29,825 bases of DNA from Thiobacillus sp. (GCF_024708915.1 NZ_JANJXQ010000043.1:1-29825), one strand, 5' to 3'; counted from the first letter of the stretch, positions 1-9,178 are shown. The notes: generated by a model not told the origin, from the letters alone. Numbers and translations are program-made.

Positions 1-1806
1 CTGGTTCTCGTCGTAGTCCGACTTGAACTGCTGCAAGGCGGTCACCAGCGTGTTCCAGCGGCCCTTGGTGATGCCGATGGTGAACATGATAAAGAAGGAA
101 TACAGCCCGGTTTTCTCGACGATGACGCCGTGCTCGGCCAGGTATTTGGTGACGATCGCCGCGGGAATGCCCCAGTCGGCAAAGGCGCCGTCCATGTCCA
201 GTCCCGGCGTGATGAGGGTGGCCTTGATCGGGTCGAGCATGTTGAACCCAGGCGCGATCTTGCCGAATTCGTGCCAGCGGTCGTTCGCCGTCAGCATCCA
301 GTCTTCGCGTTCGCCGATCCCCTCCTCGGCGAGCTTTTCCGGCCCCCACACGGTGAACCACCACGAATCGCCGAACTCCTCGTCGACCTTGCGCATGGCG
401 CGACGGAAATCGAGCGCTTCCTTGATCGATTCCTCGACCAGCGCGGTGCCGCCGGGCGGCTCCATCATCGCCGCCGCCACATCGCACGAGGCAATGATCG
501 CGTACTGCGGACTGGTCGACATGTGCATCAGATAGGCTTCGTTGAAACGGTGGAAGTCGAGTTTCCGCGTTTCGGCGTCCTGCACCAGGATCTGCGAAGC
601 CTGGCTCAAGCCGGCCAGGAGCTTGTGCGTGGACTGGGTGGCAAACACCAGCGCATCCTTGGCGCGCGGGCGATCCTTGCCGATTGCGTGCATGCCCCGA
701 TAAAAATCGTGGAAGGTCGCGTGCGGCAGCCAGGCTTCGTCGAAGTGCAGGGTGTCGATGGTGTCGCCGAGCAATTCCTTGATCATGTCGACGTTGTACA
801 GAATGCCGTCGTAGGTCGACTGGGTGATGGTGAGAATGCGCGGCCCGCCCTTTGCGTCCTTGGCAAACGGGTGCGCCGCGATTTTTTTGGCGATGTTTTC
901 GGGACGGAACTCGTCCATCGGAATCGGTCCGATGATGCCGTAATGGTTGCGCGTCGGCGTCAGGAAAATGGGGATCGCGCCGCACATGATGATGGCGTGC
1001 AGGATGGACTTGTGGCAATTGCGGTCGACCACCACGATGTCGCCCGCGGCGACGTTGGCGTGCCACACCATCTTGTTGGACGACGAGGTGCCGTTGGTAA
1101 CGAAGAACAGGTGGTCGCAGTTGAAAATCCGCGCGGCGTTGCGCTCGGACGCCGCAACCGGGCCAGTATGGTCGAGCAACTGCCCGAGTTCGTCTACCGC
1201 ATTGCAGACGTCGGCGCGCAGCAGATTCTCGCCGAAGAACTGGTGGAACATCTGGCCGATCGGCGACTTCAGAAACGCCACGCCGCCCGAGTGGCCGGGA
1301 CAGTGCCAGGAGTACGAGCCATCCGCCGCGTAATGGGTCAGCGCGCGGAAAAACGGCGGCACCAGCGAGTCGAGATAGGCCCGCGCTTCGCGCAGGATAT
1401 AGCGCGCAAGGAACTCCGGCGTATCTTCCAGCATGTGGATGAAGCCATTGAGTTCACGCAGGATGTCGTTCGGGATATGACGCGCAGTGCGCGTCTCGCC
1501 GTGCAGGAAAATCGGGATCTCGGCGTTGCGGAAACGCACTTCCTCGACAAACGCACGCAGCTTTTGCAGCGCCGTCTGCGCATCCTCGGCAGTGCCCGCG
1601 AGTTCTTCGTCGTCGATCGACAGCACGAACGCCGAGGCGCGCGCCTGTTGCTGGGCGAACGAAGTCAGGTCGCCGTAGTTGGTGACGCCCAGCACCTCCA
1701 TGCCTTCTTTTTCGATCGCCTCGGCGAGCGTGCGGATGCCCAGCCCCGAGGCGTTTTCGGAGCGGAAATCTTCGTCGATGATGACAACGGGAAAACGAAA
1801 GCGCAT
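1..1806 (-). CDS. Orn/Lys/Arg decarboxylase class I (PLP-dependent), 3' end outside window
   Basis: This cytosolic PLP enzyme removes the carboxyl group of a basic amino acid (lysine, ornithine or arginine) to give a polyamine precursor or consume acid. 602 codons are visible; the family usually has about 710-760 residues, so the C-terminus lies beyond position 1. The N-terminal wing domain starts MRFRFPVVIIDEDF. The PLP-binding core carries STHKLLAGLSQAS, whose Lys should form the Schiff base, and an upstream LHFDEAW motif whose Asp should contact the PLP ring nitrogen. The start at 1806 is supported by a GGAG six bases upstream. It lies 77 bases downstream of dcd on the same strand. Substrate cannot be decided from the visible part. 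Confidence 0.9.
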   Translation of the reverse strand, partial: MRFRFPVVIIDEDFRSENASGLGIRTLAEAIEKEGMEVLGVTNYGDLTSFAQQQARASAFVLSIDDEELAGTAEDAQTALQKLRAFVEEVRFRNAEIPIFLHGETRTARHIPNDILRELNGFIHMLEDTPEFLARYILREARAYLDSLVPPFFRALTHYAADGSYSWHCPGHSGGVAFLKSPIGQMFHQFFGENLLRADVCNAVDELGQLLDHTGPVAASERNAARIFNCDHLFFVTNGTSSSNKMVWHANVAAGDIVVVDRNCHKSILHAIIMCGAIPIFLTPTRNHYGIIGPIPMDEFRPENIAKKIAAHPFAKDAKGGPRILTITQSTYDGILYNVDMIKELLGDTIDTLHFDEAWLPHATFHDFYRGMHAIGKDRPRAKDALVFATQSTHKLLAGLSQASQILVQDAETRKLDFHRFNEAYLMHMSTSPQYAIIASCDVAAAMMEPPGGTALVEESIKEALDFRRAMRKVDEEFGDSWWFTVWGPEKLAEEGIGEREDWMLTANDRWHEFGKIAPGFNMLDPIKATLITPGLDMDGAFADWGIPAAIVTKYLAEHGVIVEKTGLYSFFIMFTIGITKGRWNTLVTALQQFKSDYDENQ

Positions 1807-1855
1807 GGCCTGCTCCAGAGGGAAGCCGTCGGAATGGGCGGATTAAAAGAAGCGG

Positions 1856-1861
1856 ATTATA
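1856..1861 (-). promoter_or_regulatory. Candidate -10 box for the decarboxylase gene
   Basis: The minus strand reads TATAAT, a perfect sigma-70 -10 hexamer, about 50 bases before the decarboxylase ATG. No convincing -35 is seen because the right distance falls inside the dcd hairpin. A promoter here would let the decarboxylase be expressed separately from apbC-dcd. Confidence 0.4.
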
Positions 1862-1863
1862 CG

Positions 1864-1885
1864 AATCCCCGGTGGCCCGGGGATT
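1864..1885 (-). terminator. Hairpin at the dcd stop codon
   Basis: A perfect 9-bp stem, AATCCCCGG and CCGGGGATT, with a four-base loop begins within the dcd stop codon. No run of T follows directly on the minus strand, so it may be a weak terminator or 3'-end stabiliser. Confidence 0.45.
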
Positions 1886-2450
1886 AAATTTTCGGCAGGG
1901 TCACGCCGACCTGGCCCTGGTATTTGCCGCCGCGGTCGCGGTACGAGGTTTCGCACACCTCGTCGGATTCGAGGAACAGCATCTGCGCCACGCCTTCGTT
2001 GGCGTAGATGCGCGCGGGCAAGGGCGTGGTATTGGAAAACTCCAGCGTCACGTGGCCCTCCCACTCGGGTTCCAGCGGGGTGACGTTGACGATGATGCCG
2101 CAGCGGGCGTAGGTGCTCTTGCCGAGGCAGATGGTCAGCACGCTGCGCGGAATGCGGAAATATTCCACGGTACGCGCCAGCGCAAAGGAATTCGGCGGGA
2201 TGATGCAGGAATCGCCCTTGACCTCGACGAAGGAGTTCGGATCGAAGGCCTTGGGGTCGACGATGGTGGTATTGATGTCGGTGAACAGCTTGAATTCGCT
2301 GGCACAGCGCACGTCGTAGCCGTAGCTCGACGTGCCGTACGACACGATGGATCGGCCACCGGCCTGTTTGATTTGCCCCGGTTCGAACGGTTCGATCATG
2401 CCATGCTCAGCCGCCATGCGGCGGATCCATCGGTCGGACTTGATGCTCAT
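1884..2450 (-). CDS. dcd: dCTP deaminase
   Basis: This enzyme deaminates dCTP to dUTP, feeding dUTPase and thymidylate synthesis in the cytosol. The 188-residue protein is full length for the homotrimeric Dcd family (E. coli about 193). Visible signatures are [12 protein letters not shown] near residues 37-48, GKSTYARCG at 110-118 and the catalytic-Glu segment TLEFSN around Glu137, followed by the GVAQMLF strand. The ATG at 2450 directly abuts the apbC stop codon at 2451, so the two are almost certainly co-translated. Nothing unusual is seen in the protein. Confidence 0.96.
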   Translation of the reverse strand: MSIKSDRWIRRMAAEHGMIEPFEPGQIKQAGGRSIVSYGTSSYGYDVRCASEFKLFTDINTTIVDPKAFDPNSFVEVKGDSCIIPPNSFALARTVEYFRIPRSVLTICLGKSTYARCGIIVNVTPLEPEWEGHVTLEFSNTTPLPARIYANEGVAQMLFLESDEVCETSYRDRGGKYQGQVGVTLPKI

Positions 2451-3539
2451 CTAGGTATTGGAAATGACGATGTTGGGGAACTTGGCGGAGTGGTCCACCG
2501 CGGTTTCGCCAATCTTAACAGCAACGCGGCGCGCAATCTGCTTGTAGATATCGGTCACACGGCCATCCGGATCCGACACCACCGACGGCTTGCCGGAATC
2601 GGTGTCGGCACGGATGCTGCCGTCGAGCGGCAGCGCGCCGAGGAATTCGACGTTGTAGTCCTTGCACATGCGCTCGCCGCCGCCTTCGCCGAAGATGCGC
2701 TCCTCGTGGCCGCATTTCGAGCAGATGTGCAGGCTCATGTTCTCGACCACGCCGATGATGGGGATGCCGACCTTCTCGAACATCTTGAGGCCCTTGCGCG
2801 CGTCGATCAGCGCGATGTCCTGCGGCGTGGTGACGATCACCGCGCCGGTCACCGGGACGCGCTGCGCCAGCGTCAGCTGGATGTCGCCGGTGCCGGGCGG
2901 CAGGTCGACCACCAGGTAGTCGAGATCGTTCCAGTTGGTGTTGTTGAGCAGCTGCTCCAGCGCCTGCGTCACCATCGGACCGCGCCACACCATGGGCGTT
3001 TCGACATCGATCAGGAAGCCGATCGACATCGCCTGGATGCCGTGACCCATCAGCGGCTCGAGATTCTTGCCGTCGGTGGATTCGGGCTTGTCGGTGATGC
3101 CCAGCATGGTCGGCTGCGACGGACCGTAGATGTCGGCATCGAGCATACCGACGCGGGCGCCTTCGGCGGACAGCGCCAGCGCCAGGTTGACGGCGGTGGT
3201 GGACTTGCCGACACCGCCCTTGCCGGAGGCCACGGCGATGATGTTCTTGACGTTGGGGATCAGTTTGACGCCGCGCTGCACGCTGTGGGAGACGATCTTG
3301 AAGCTGACGTTGGCAGTAGCACTGGTCACGCCATCGATGCTTTTGAGCTTGTCTTCGACCTGCTGCTTGATGACGGCCAGCTGACTCTGCGCCGGGTAGC
3401 CCAGCAGGATATCGACCGAAACGGCGCCGCCGTCGATCTTGATGTTGCGGGCAGATTTGGTCGAGACGTAATCCTTGTGGGTGTTGGGATCGACCAACGC
3501 TTTCAGTGCGGTTTGCACCTGAAGTTCAGAAACGGCCAT
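2451..3539 (-). CDS. apbC: Mrp/ApbC-family iron-sulfur carrier ATPase
   Basis: This P-loop ATPase binds and transfers Fe-S clusters to apoproteins in the cytosol. The 362 residues comprise an N-terminal MIP18/DUF59-type domain (about 1-85) and a ParA/MinD-like ATPase. The deviant Walker A GKGGVGKST is at 106-114, DADIYGPSQPT follows, and the VDLPPGTGD strand is at 211-219. The C-terminal pair CSKC (Cys273, Cys276) matches the conserved cluster-bridging CxxC of the family. A GGAG sits five bases before the ATG, and a plausible promoter lies upstream. It heads an apbC-dcd operon. Confidence 0.95.
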   Translation of the reverse strand: MAVSELQVQTALKALVDPNTHKDYVSTKSARNIKIDGGAVSVDILLGYPAQSQLAVIKQQVEDKLKSIDGVTSATANVSFKIVSHSVQRGVKLIPNVKNIIAVASGKGGVGKSTTAVNLALALSAEGARVGMLDADIYGPSQPTMLGITDKPESTDGKNLEPLMGHGIQAMSIGFLIDVETPMVWRGPMVTQALEQLLNNTNWNDLDYLVVDLPPGTGDIQLTLAQRVPVTGAVIVTTPQDIALIDARKGLKMFEKVGIPIIGVVENMSLHICSKCGHEERIFGEGGGERMCKDYNVEFLGALPLDGSIRADTDSGKPSVVSDPDGRVTDIYKQIARRVAVKIGETAVDHSAKFPNIVISNT

Positions 3540-3571
3540 GTTTGCTCCGGCAGGTTAATTAGCAATCGCTC

Positions 3572-3601
3572 ATTTTAACGAATTCTGCTGCTTTGGGTAA
3601 A
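3572..3601 (-). promoter_or_regulatory. Candidate sigma-70 promoter for apbC-dcd
   Basis: On the minus strand TTTACC (3596-3601) and TAAAAT (3572-3577) are separated by 18 bases, about 30 bases before the apbC start. The -35 matches TTGACA at four of six positions. The TAAAAT form of -10 recurs upstream of proS and of the aspartase-like gene. Confidence 0.5.
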
Positions 3602-3626
3602 AGGAAACGCTGAAAAGACGCGGGAT

Positions 3627-3645
3627 TCCCTGCCGTTTACAGGGA
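3627..3645 (-). terminator. Weak hairpin after the rppH operon
   Basis: Arms TCCCTG and CAGGGA enclose a seven-base loop. On the minus strand a TCTTTT stretch follows about ten bases later, so this could end transcription of rppH and the gene after it. The T-run is too distant for a classic intrinsic terminator. Confidence 0.3.
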
Positions 3646-3740
3646 CTTTGAGCCGCCGCCGGCGTAGTGCCCGGCTGCGCTTTCTGGCTCATGCGGCGCC
3701 TCCGACGGCCGGGATTCGCCTGATCGACACGGCAAGGCCG

Positions 3741-4100
3741 CTATCGGAATTCGGCGTAATGCGCCACCAGCACGGCCTCGGGCACACGCAGCCGGATTGC
3801 CGCCACCAGTTCGCTGATCGCCCCCTGCCGCGGGCGCAGCGATACCCACAGCAGGTTCAGTTTCAGGTTGAGATCGGCAAACACCACATCCTGATGCAGC
3901 GCCAGTACGGTCTGAATATCGCGCGAGGCGCGTTCGATCTCGACCAGCGGCCGGCTGCGCAAACGCGGGATCAGCATCATGAAGTCGGTCAACCGCTTGC
4001 CGCTGGGATCGCGCGTGGGCGCGATCTGCCACAAGGGCACCCCCGGAGCAAGGCTGGAAGCAGTCGTCAGCGTGGTTGAGGCATGGATCCGCATCTTCAT
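3741..4100 (-). CDS. Hypothetical protein downstream of rppH
   Basis: I do not recognise this 119-residue protein. It has no signal peptide or membrane segment. The middle contains IERASRDIQTVLALHQDVVFADLNLKL-like helix/strand patterns, and the N-terminus has a Pro/Gly-containing stretch (APGVPLWQIAPTRDPSGKR) that looks structured rather than random. It starts 23 bases after the rppH stop with a GGAG six bases before its ATG, which supports a real second gene in an rppH operon. The reverse-strand frame over the same bases lacks a comparable ribosome site. Function unknown. Confidence 0.65.
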   Translation of the reverse strand: MKMRIHASTTLTTASSLAPGVPLWQIAPTRDPSGKRLTDFMMLIPRLRSRPLVEIERASRDIQTVLALHQDVVFADLNLKLNLLWVSLRPRQGAISELVAAIRLRVPEAVLVAHYAEFR

Positions 4101-4123
4101 CCTTGTCTCCAGCGCCCCGAACT

Positions 4124-4675
4124 TCAGGGCTTCAGCTGCAGATCCAGCACCACGTCACGCCGGTCGCACAGACGGCGCGCACGTTGTCGTAAATAACGTA
4201 CGTCCTTGTGCAGATAGCGTTCGAGCTCCTCGAGCGCCAGACGGTAAACCTCGCGCTTGAAGTCGACCACCGCATCCATCGGCACCCAGTACTCGTTCCA
4301 GCGCCAGGCATCGAACTCGGGGTGCTCGCTGGCACGCAGGGAAACGTCGCAATCGCGCCCGGTCAGCCGCAGTAAAAACCAGATCTGTTTCTGGCCGCGG
4401 TAGAGGCCACGGTTATCGCGCCGGGTCCAATGGGCGGGCACGTCGTAACGCAGCCACTCGCGTGTACGCCCTAGAATACGCACATGCTCGGCCTGCAATC
4501 CCACTTCTTCTTCAAGTTCCCGGAACATGGCCTGTTCCGGCGTTTCCCCTGCATTGATGCCGCCCTGGGGAAACTGCCAGGCGTGCTGATTGACGCGCTT
4601 GCCCCAGAAAACCTGGTTGTGCGCATTGCACAATACAATGCCTACGTTCGGGCGGTACCCTTCTCGGTCGATCAT
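4124..4675 (-). CDS. rppH: RNA pyrophosphohydrolase (Nudix)
   Basis: This enzyme removes pyrophosphate from the 5' triphosphate end of mRNAs, starting RNase E-dependent decay. The Nudix box runs from GGINAGETP to RELEEEVGL (about residues 38-60), and the N-terminus [13 protein letters not shown] is typical of RppH. I chose the ATG at 4675 because it gives that canonical N-terminus and has a GGTGG just upstream. An in-frame ATG at 4687 would add four residues and has no ribosome site. The protein is 183 residues, slightly longer than E. coli RppH (176). It is divergent from the WD40 lipoprotein gene and probably co-transcribed with the small gene after it. Confidence 0.94.
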   Translation of the reverse strand: MIDREGYRPNVGIVLCNAHNQVFWGKRVNQHAWQFPQGGINAGETPEQAMFRELEEEVGLQAEHVRILGRTREWLRYDVPAHWTRRDNRGLYRGQKQIWFLLRLTGRDCDVSLRASEHPEFDAWRWNEYWVPMDAVVDFKREVYRLALEELERYLHKDVRYLRQRARRLCDRRDVVLDLQLKP

Positions 4676-4743
4676 GGCCGCCACCATCTGTGAAATTCGA
4701 TTACTTGCATTCTTTCACACCCGTCGGAAATTGCAAACCCGCC

Positions 4744-5748
4744 ATGGCCGACAAACTGCTGTTAAGCATTGTTTTGATTGTTCTTTCCGCCGGGTGTTCC
4801 AACCTGATGACCGCCCCGCCGCCGGATCGGGTGCTGGCGGGAATCCATGAATTCGGCACCACCGCTCTCGCCTATACGCCCGATGGGCTGCGTTTGATCA
4901 GTGGGGGCTTCCGGGGCGAACTGCGGATATGGGACACGGCAACGCAGCGTCAGCTTGGCGAGGCCCACGCGCACCGCGGCGCCGTGCGGGCGATCCTGCC
5001 GCTGGCCTCGGGCGATTTCGTCAGCGGCGGCGAGGACGGCCGTCTGATCCTGTGGCAGGGCAGCCGGATCAAGGCACAGAGCGTACGCGCCGACGTGATT
5101 GCACTGGTGCTGTTCCAGGGCCGGGTGGTCAGCGCCCATCGCGACCGGCGGCTGCGCGTCTGGTCGGCGGACACGCTGCAAGCCCTGCGCGAAATCGCCG
5201 TGGACGATAATGTGGCGGCCTTGAGCGCAAGCGGAAACCGGCTCGCCGTCGGCCTCGATCGCGCCATTGTGCTGATGGACGTGGAGTTCAGGGCACGCCG
5301 GACCCTAGCGGCACGGCGCACGCCGCACGATCTGCAATTCAGTCCGGACGGCCGCATGCTGGCGGCGGGCAACTGGTTCCGCCTGAGCCTGTGGGATGTC
5401 GCGAGCGGTGCCGCACGTTCCATCCCGACCGAGCATAACGGCCTGCTGACCTCAATCGCATTCAGTCCGGACGGCCGCTACCTGGCGACGCTGGGACGCC
5501 ACACCGACTCCGCAATCCGCGTCCTCGACACCGCCGACTTCAAGGTCGTTCAGCGCTATCGGGCTCACGATCTGTGCGGTGCGATGATCCGCTTCAGCCC
5601 GGACGGCAACATGATGGCGTCCGGCTCGGACGACGAAAGCGTACGCTTATATCGCACCGCGTCGTTCCAATCCGGCCAGGCCGGGCCCGGCAGCACGGGG
5701 CTCGGCCGCGTTCAATCCAGTAGCGGAGCGATCCCTTCGGCCCACTGA
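4744..5748 (+). CDS. WD40-repeat lipoprotein
   Basis: This is a predicted lipid-anchored beta-propeller, probably a scaffold for protein contacts at the envelope. From the ATG at 4744 it begins MADKLLLSIVLIVLSAGC, a lipoprotein signal with the lipobox Cys at residue 18. That is why I prefer this start to the upstream GTG at 4690, which would bury the signal. WD40-like blades follow, several ending in WD or similar (LRIWDTA, LILWQGS, LRVWSAD, LSLWDVA, VRLYRTA), with FSPDGR/FSPDGN turns. About seven blades fit in 334 residues, enough for one closed propeller. Its last 37 bases overlap the end of the convergent spermidine-synthase-like gene. No partner is obvious nearby. Confidence 0.82.
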   Translation: MADKLLLSIVLIVLSAGCSNLMTAPPPDRVLAGIHEFGTTALAYTPDGLRLISGGFRGELRIWDTATQRQLGEAHAHRGAVRAILPLASGDFVSGGEDGRLILWQGSRIKAQSVRADVIALVLFQGRVVSAHRDRRLRVWSADTLQALREIAVDDNVAALSASGNRLAVGLDRAIVLMDVEFRARRTLAARRTPHDLQFSPDGRMLAAGNWFRLSLWDVASGAARSIPTEHNGLLTSIAFSPDGRYLATLGRHTDSAIRVLDTADFKVVQRYRAHDLCGAMIRFSPDGNMMASGSDDESVRLYRTASFQSGQAGPGSTGLGRVQSSSGAIPSAH

Positions 5749-6482
5749 AAATCCCGCGCGAAGCCGCGCAAATCCAGCCCCCAGCGCTTCGACAAATCCG
5801 CCAGCCCGGGCCGCGCCGCATCAAGCCGCGCCAATGCGCCCGGCTCGTTAAAGGCAAAAACGATCACGTTGGTTTTGTACTGCACCGAAATCCAGCCGAC
5901 TTCGCCGTCGAACGCGCGTACAAGGCGCGCCAAATACTCGGGAAACGCCTTGTCGCGCCCCCATAGATTGACCACCAGCACGCCGCCCGGCTTGAGCGCG
6001 CGGCGGCAGGCTGCATAAAACGTCTGGGTCGCCAAGGCCTCGACCTGATTGCCTGCATCGAAGCCGTCGAGCAGGACGACGTCGGCGCAGGCGGGATGCT
6101 GGCGCACATACAGCGCGCCGTCGGCTTCGATCACGCTGAGCGCCGCGTCGTCCGGCGGCAGCTCGAAATGCGTGCGTGCGGCGGCAATCACCCGCGGATC
6201 GATTTCCACCGCAGTGATGCGCGTCTGCGGCCGCTGCCTGCGGATGAACTTGGCGAGCGAGCCGCCGCCGAGGCCGATCATCAGCACCGCCTGCGGCATC
6301 GGGTTGAACATCAGAAAGCCCATCATCGCGCGCGTGTAGGCCAGTTCCAGATCCCACGGCCGGCTCACCCGCATCGCGCTCTGGATCGCGCGGCTGCCCA
6401 GGTGCAGCGTGCGCATGCCGCGCTCCTCGGTCACTTCCAGCCCGCCATCGTCTGCCTGGCGTTTCCCAAACCTCAAGCGCAT
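5712..6482 (-). CDS. Spermidine synthase-like methyltransferase-fold protein
   Basis: The 256-residue protein has the Rossmann fold of polyamine aminopropyltransferases. It shows the nucleotide loop GLGGGS at 70-75, the acidic VEIDPRVI near 92-99, and DVVLLDGFDAG, where spermidine synthases have the catalytic Asp region. It is shorter than classical SpeE (about 285) and lacks the obvious N-terminal beta-hairpin tetramerisation domain, so it belongs to the widespread SpeE-like group whose substrate is often unknown. GGAG precedes the ATG by five bases. It is divergent from proS and overlaps the WD40 gene tail to tail. Confidence 0.82.
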   Translation of the reverse strand: MRLRFGKRQADDGGLEVTEERGMRTLHLGSRAIQSAMRVSRPWDLELAYTRAMMGFLMFNPMPQAVLMIGLGGGSLAKFIRRQRPQTRITAVEIDPRVIAAARTHFELPPDDAALSVIEADGALYVRQHPACADVVLLDGFDAGNQVEALATQTFYAACRRALKPGGVLVVNLWGRDKAFPEYLARLVRAFDGEVGWISVQYKTNVIVFAFNEPGALARLDAARPGLADLSKRWGLDLRGFARDFQWAEGIAPLLD

Positions 6483-6531
6483 GGCCGCTCCATCGCAAAA
6501 ATCGAGCGCGAAAGATTACACGTCCGCACGC

Positions 6532-6537
6532 TAAAAT
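6532..6537 (+). promoter_or_regulatory. Candidate -10 box for proS
   Basis: TAAAAT lies 27 bases before the proS ATG in the 82-base gap between the divergent genes. No clear -35 is seen at 16-18 bases. Confidence 0.35.
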
Positions 6538-6564
6538 GCCGCTTTTCGTTTTGATTGCCTCAGC

Positions 6565-8295
6565 ATGCGCGCCACCCAGTTCTTCATTTCCACCACCAAG
6601 GAAGCCCCGTCCGAGGCCGAGCTCGTCAGCCACAAGCTGATGCTGCGCGCCGGCCTCATCAAGCGCCTGGGTTCGGGGCTGTATACCTGGATGCCGCTGG
6701 GCCTCAGGGTGCTGCGCCGGGTCGAGGCGGTGGTGCGCGAGGAAATGAACCGCGCCGGCGCGATCGAACTCTTGATGCCGGCGGTTCAGCCTGCCGAACT
6801 GTGGGAGGAAACCGGGCGCTGGGCGGTGTTCGGCCCGCAGATGCTGAAAATCAAGGACCGCCACCAGCGCGATTTTTGCTTCGGCCCCACCCACGAGGAA
6901 GTGATCACCGACGTGGTCCGCCGCGAAATCAAGAGCTACCGCCAGCTGCCGGTCAACTTCTACCAGATCCAGATGAAGTTCCGCGACGAGATCCGCCCGC
7001 GCTTCGGCGTCATGCGCGCGCGCGAGTTTCTGATGAAGGATGCCTATTCCTTCCACGCCAGCCGCGACAGCCTCGCCGCCACCTACCAGACCATGTACGA
7101 CGCCTACACGCGGATTTTCACCCGGCTGGGGCTGACCTTCCGCGCGGTGGCCGCCGACACCGGCGCCATCGGCGGCTCGGCCTCGCACGAATTCCACGTG
7201 CTGGCCGATTCCGGCGAGGACCTGATCGCGTATTGCCCGGATTCCGACTACGCCGCCAACGTCGAGCTGGCCGAGGCGCTTGCGCCCGCGGCGGCGCGCG
7301 GCGCAGCACAGGAAGCGCTACGCGAGGTGGATACGCCCAAACAGACCACCTGCGAAGACGTCGCCGCCCTGCTCGACATCCCGCTTGCCCGCACCGTCAA
7401 GCTCATCGCCGTCATGGCCGGCGAGCAGATGGTCGTCCTGCTGCTGCGCGGCGACCACATGCTGAACGAAGTCAAACTCGGCAAGCTGGAAGGCCTCGCG
7501 GATTTCCGCCTGGCGAACGAGGCCGAGATCCGTGCCGTCTTTGACTGCCCGCCCGGCTTTCTCGGGCCGGTCGGCATCGACCGCACCAAAATCAGGCTCA
7601 TCGCCGACCGCACGGTCGCGGCAATGAACGATTTCGTCTGCGGCGCCAACAAGCCGAAACTCCACCTCGCCGGCGTCAATTTCGGCCGCGACCTGCAGGA
7701 ACCGGATGTTGTGGCCGATATACGGAATGTCGTTCCCGGCGACCCCAGCCCCGACGGCAAGGGATCGCTGCAGCTGTGCCGCGGCATCGAAGTCGGCCAC
7801 GTGTTCCAGCTGGGCAGCAAGTATTCGCAGGCGATGAACGCTACCTATCTCGACGAGGCCGGCAAGGCCCAGGCCATGGAAATGGGCTGCTACGGCATCG
7901 GCGTGTCGCGCATCGTGGCCTCGGCCATCGAGCAGAACCACGACGACAAGGGCATCATCTGGCCGATGACGATGGCACCGTTCTTGCTGGTGATTGTCGC
8001 CATTGGTTACGGCAAGAGCGAGATGGTTCAAAAAGCCGCCGATACGCTCTATGCTGACCTGGCGGCAGCCGGGTACGACATACTGCTGGACGACCGCGAC
8101 GAACGCCCCGGCGTGATGTTTGCCGACGCCGAGCTGATCGGCATCCCGCACCGCATCACCGTAGGCGAGCGCGGGCTGAAGGACGGCGTGGTCGAGTACC
8201 AGCCGCGCCGGGCTCAGCCAGGCCAAAGCGGTGAGGCGCAAAAGCTTGCGCTGGCCGACACAACGAAATTTTTGAGGGGTTTACTGGAACGCTGA
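6565..8295 (+). CDS. proS: Prolyl-tRNA synthetase
   Basis: This enzyme charges tRNA-Pro with proline. The 576 residues match the bacterial class II form with an editing insert. Visible are the N-terminal [19 protein letters not shown], motif 1 region [17 protein letters not shown], motif 2 [18 protein letters not shown], and motif 3 with GCYGIGVSR at 441-449. Between motifs 2 and 3 sits the YbaK-like editing domain, with the K-containing [16 protein letters not shown] segment. A C-terminal anticodon-binding domain follows. One base separates its stop from the next ATG, so it is co-translated with the transglycosylase gene. Confidence 0.97.
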   Translation: MRATQFFISTTKEAPSEAELVSHKLMLRAGLIKRLGSGLYTWMPLGLRVLRRVEAVVREEMNRAGAIELLMPAVQPAELWEETGRWAVFGPQMLKIKDRHQRDFCFGPTHEEVITDVVRREIKSYRQLPVNFYQIQMKFRDEIRPRFGVMRAREFLMKDAYSFHASRDSLAATYQTMYDAYTRIFTRLGLTFRAVAADTGAIGGSASHEFHVLADSGEDLIAYCPDSDYAANVELAEALAPAAARGAAQEALREVDTPKQTTCEDVAALLDIPLARTVKLIAVMAGEQMVVLLLRGDHMLNEVKLGKLEGLADFRLANEAEIRAVFDCPPGFLGPVGIDRTKIRLIADRTVAAMNDFVCGANKPKLHLAGVNFGRDLQEPDVVADIRNVVPGDPSPDGKGSLQLCRGIEVGHVFQLGSKYSQAMNATYLDEAGKAQAMEMGCYGIGVSRIVASAIEQNHDDKGIIWPMTMAPFLLVIVAIGYGKSEMVQKAADTLYADLAAAGYDILLDDRDERPGVMFADAELIGIPHRITVGERGLKDGVVEYQPRRAQPGQSGEAQKLALADTTKFLRGLLER

Positions 8296-8296
8296 C

Positions 8297-8932
8297 ATGA
8301 AAAAAATCACGCACACCGGCCTCTTGCTCACCGCCTTGCTGCTTGCCCTGCCCGCGCATGCGGGCGGACAGCGCGAGGAAGCGATGTCGGCCAATGTGCG
8401 CTCGTCCCTGCAGCGTGCGCTGGCGGACACCGCCGTCACCCGCACCGCATTCCGCAACGTCGCCGACGAGACGGCCTGGCTGAAGGAGATGTCGCGCCGC
8501 CTCGCCAAGCGCATGCCGGACGAGGCCGAGCGGCTGGAATTCCTCACCACCCTGCACTGGGAGGCTTCGCGTGCCGGGGTCGACCCGCAATTGATGCTTG
8601 GCCTGATCCAGGTGGAAAGCGGCTTCCGCAAATACGCCGTATCGCCGGTGGGTGCGCGCGGCTATACCCAGGTGATGCCGTTCTGGGTCAAGACCATCGG
8701 CAACCCCGACCACAACCTGTTCCAATTGCGCACCAACCTGCGCTACGGCGCGCTGATCCTGCGCCACTACATCGACATCGAACGCGGCGACCTGTTCCGC
8801 GCGCTGGGGCGCTACAACGGCAGCCTGGGCCGCCCGGAATACCCGAATCTGGTGGTGGGCGCCTGGAAACGCCACTGGGATTACCTCCCCAGCACCAAAT
8901 CGGCAGACGCATCCATCGGCTCCCGCAGCTGA
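8297..8932 (+). CDS. Lytic transglycosylase, SLT family, exported
   Basis: This predicted periplasmic enzyme cleaves peptidoglycan glycan strands to 1,6-anhydro ends. A signal peptide ends near AHAGG (residues 1-22). The SLT catalytic Glu is Glu107 in LIQVESGF, followed by YAVSPVGARGYTQVMPF and a final RYNGSLG motif. The usual GLMQ is replaced by GYTQ, which is common in this subgroup. At 211 residues it is a minimal SLT domain without anchors or repeats. It starts one base after the proS stop, an unexpected but tight operon partner. Confidence 0.9.
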   Translation: MKKITHTGLLLTALLLALPAHAGGQREEAMSANVRSSLQRALADTAVTRTAFRNVADETAWLKEMSRRLAKRMPDEAERLEFLTTLHWEASRAGVDPQLMLGLIQVESGFRKYAVSPVGARGYTQVMPFWVKTIGNPDHNLFQLRTNLRYGALILRHYIDIERGDLFRALGRYNGSLGRPEYPNLVVGAWKRHWDYLPSTKSADASIGSRS

Positions 8933-9113
8933 CCCCCACGACGCGACCGGGAAACCGCTTCCAGCCGACGCGGGAAAACGCCTGATTCGACTGGCGAAAT
9001 CTCAACACTCCGTCACGCCTCCATCACCCCAGCCGTTCTTCCTTTCCCTGCCGCATCTGCTCAAGCACGCTGAAACTCTTGCGTTTCGACAAGGCTGCGC
9101 ACGCGGCCTTCGC

Positions 9114-9129
9114 TGGCACAGGCTATGCA
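9114..9129 (+). promoter_or_regulatory. Candidate sigma-54 promoter (-24/-12)
   Basis: The sequence TGGCACAGGCTATGCA matches the RpoN consensus (TGGCAC, then TTGCA) with GG and GC at the correct spacing; the only core mismatch is A for the first T of TTGC. It would start transcription near 9140, about 40 bases before the ATG at 9179. No enhancer-binding regulator gene is next to it. Confidence 0.4.
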
Positions 9130-9168
9130 GCGTAACCGGCACAGGCGATGTACCTGTATCACAATAAT

Positions 9169-9173
9169 GGAGG
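9169..9173 (+). promoter_or_regulatory. Ribosome binding site deciding the start at 9179
   Basis: GGAGG lies five bases before the ATG at 9179. It supports that start over an in-frame ATG at 9125, which falls inside the candidate promoter. Confidence 0.7.
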
Positions 9174-9178
9174 CGACC

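Noticed and set aside
130..1887. Long plus-strand frame opposite the decarboxylase
   Set aside because: High GC keeps the opposite frame open. The minus strand encodes a recognisable decarboxylase; the plus product is Arg/His-rich with no family features.
1872..3578. Long plus-strand frame opposite dcd and apbC
   Set aside because: Mirror of two clearly identified genes; composition is typical of antisense frames in GC-rich DNA.
3637..4032. Alternative minus-strand frame over the small gene after rppH
   Set aside because: No ribosome site, low-complexity Ala/Arg/Gly content, and the overlapping frame at 3741-4100 has a well-placed GGAG.
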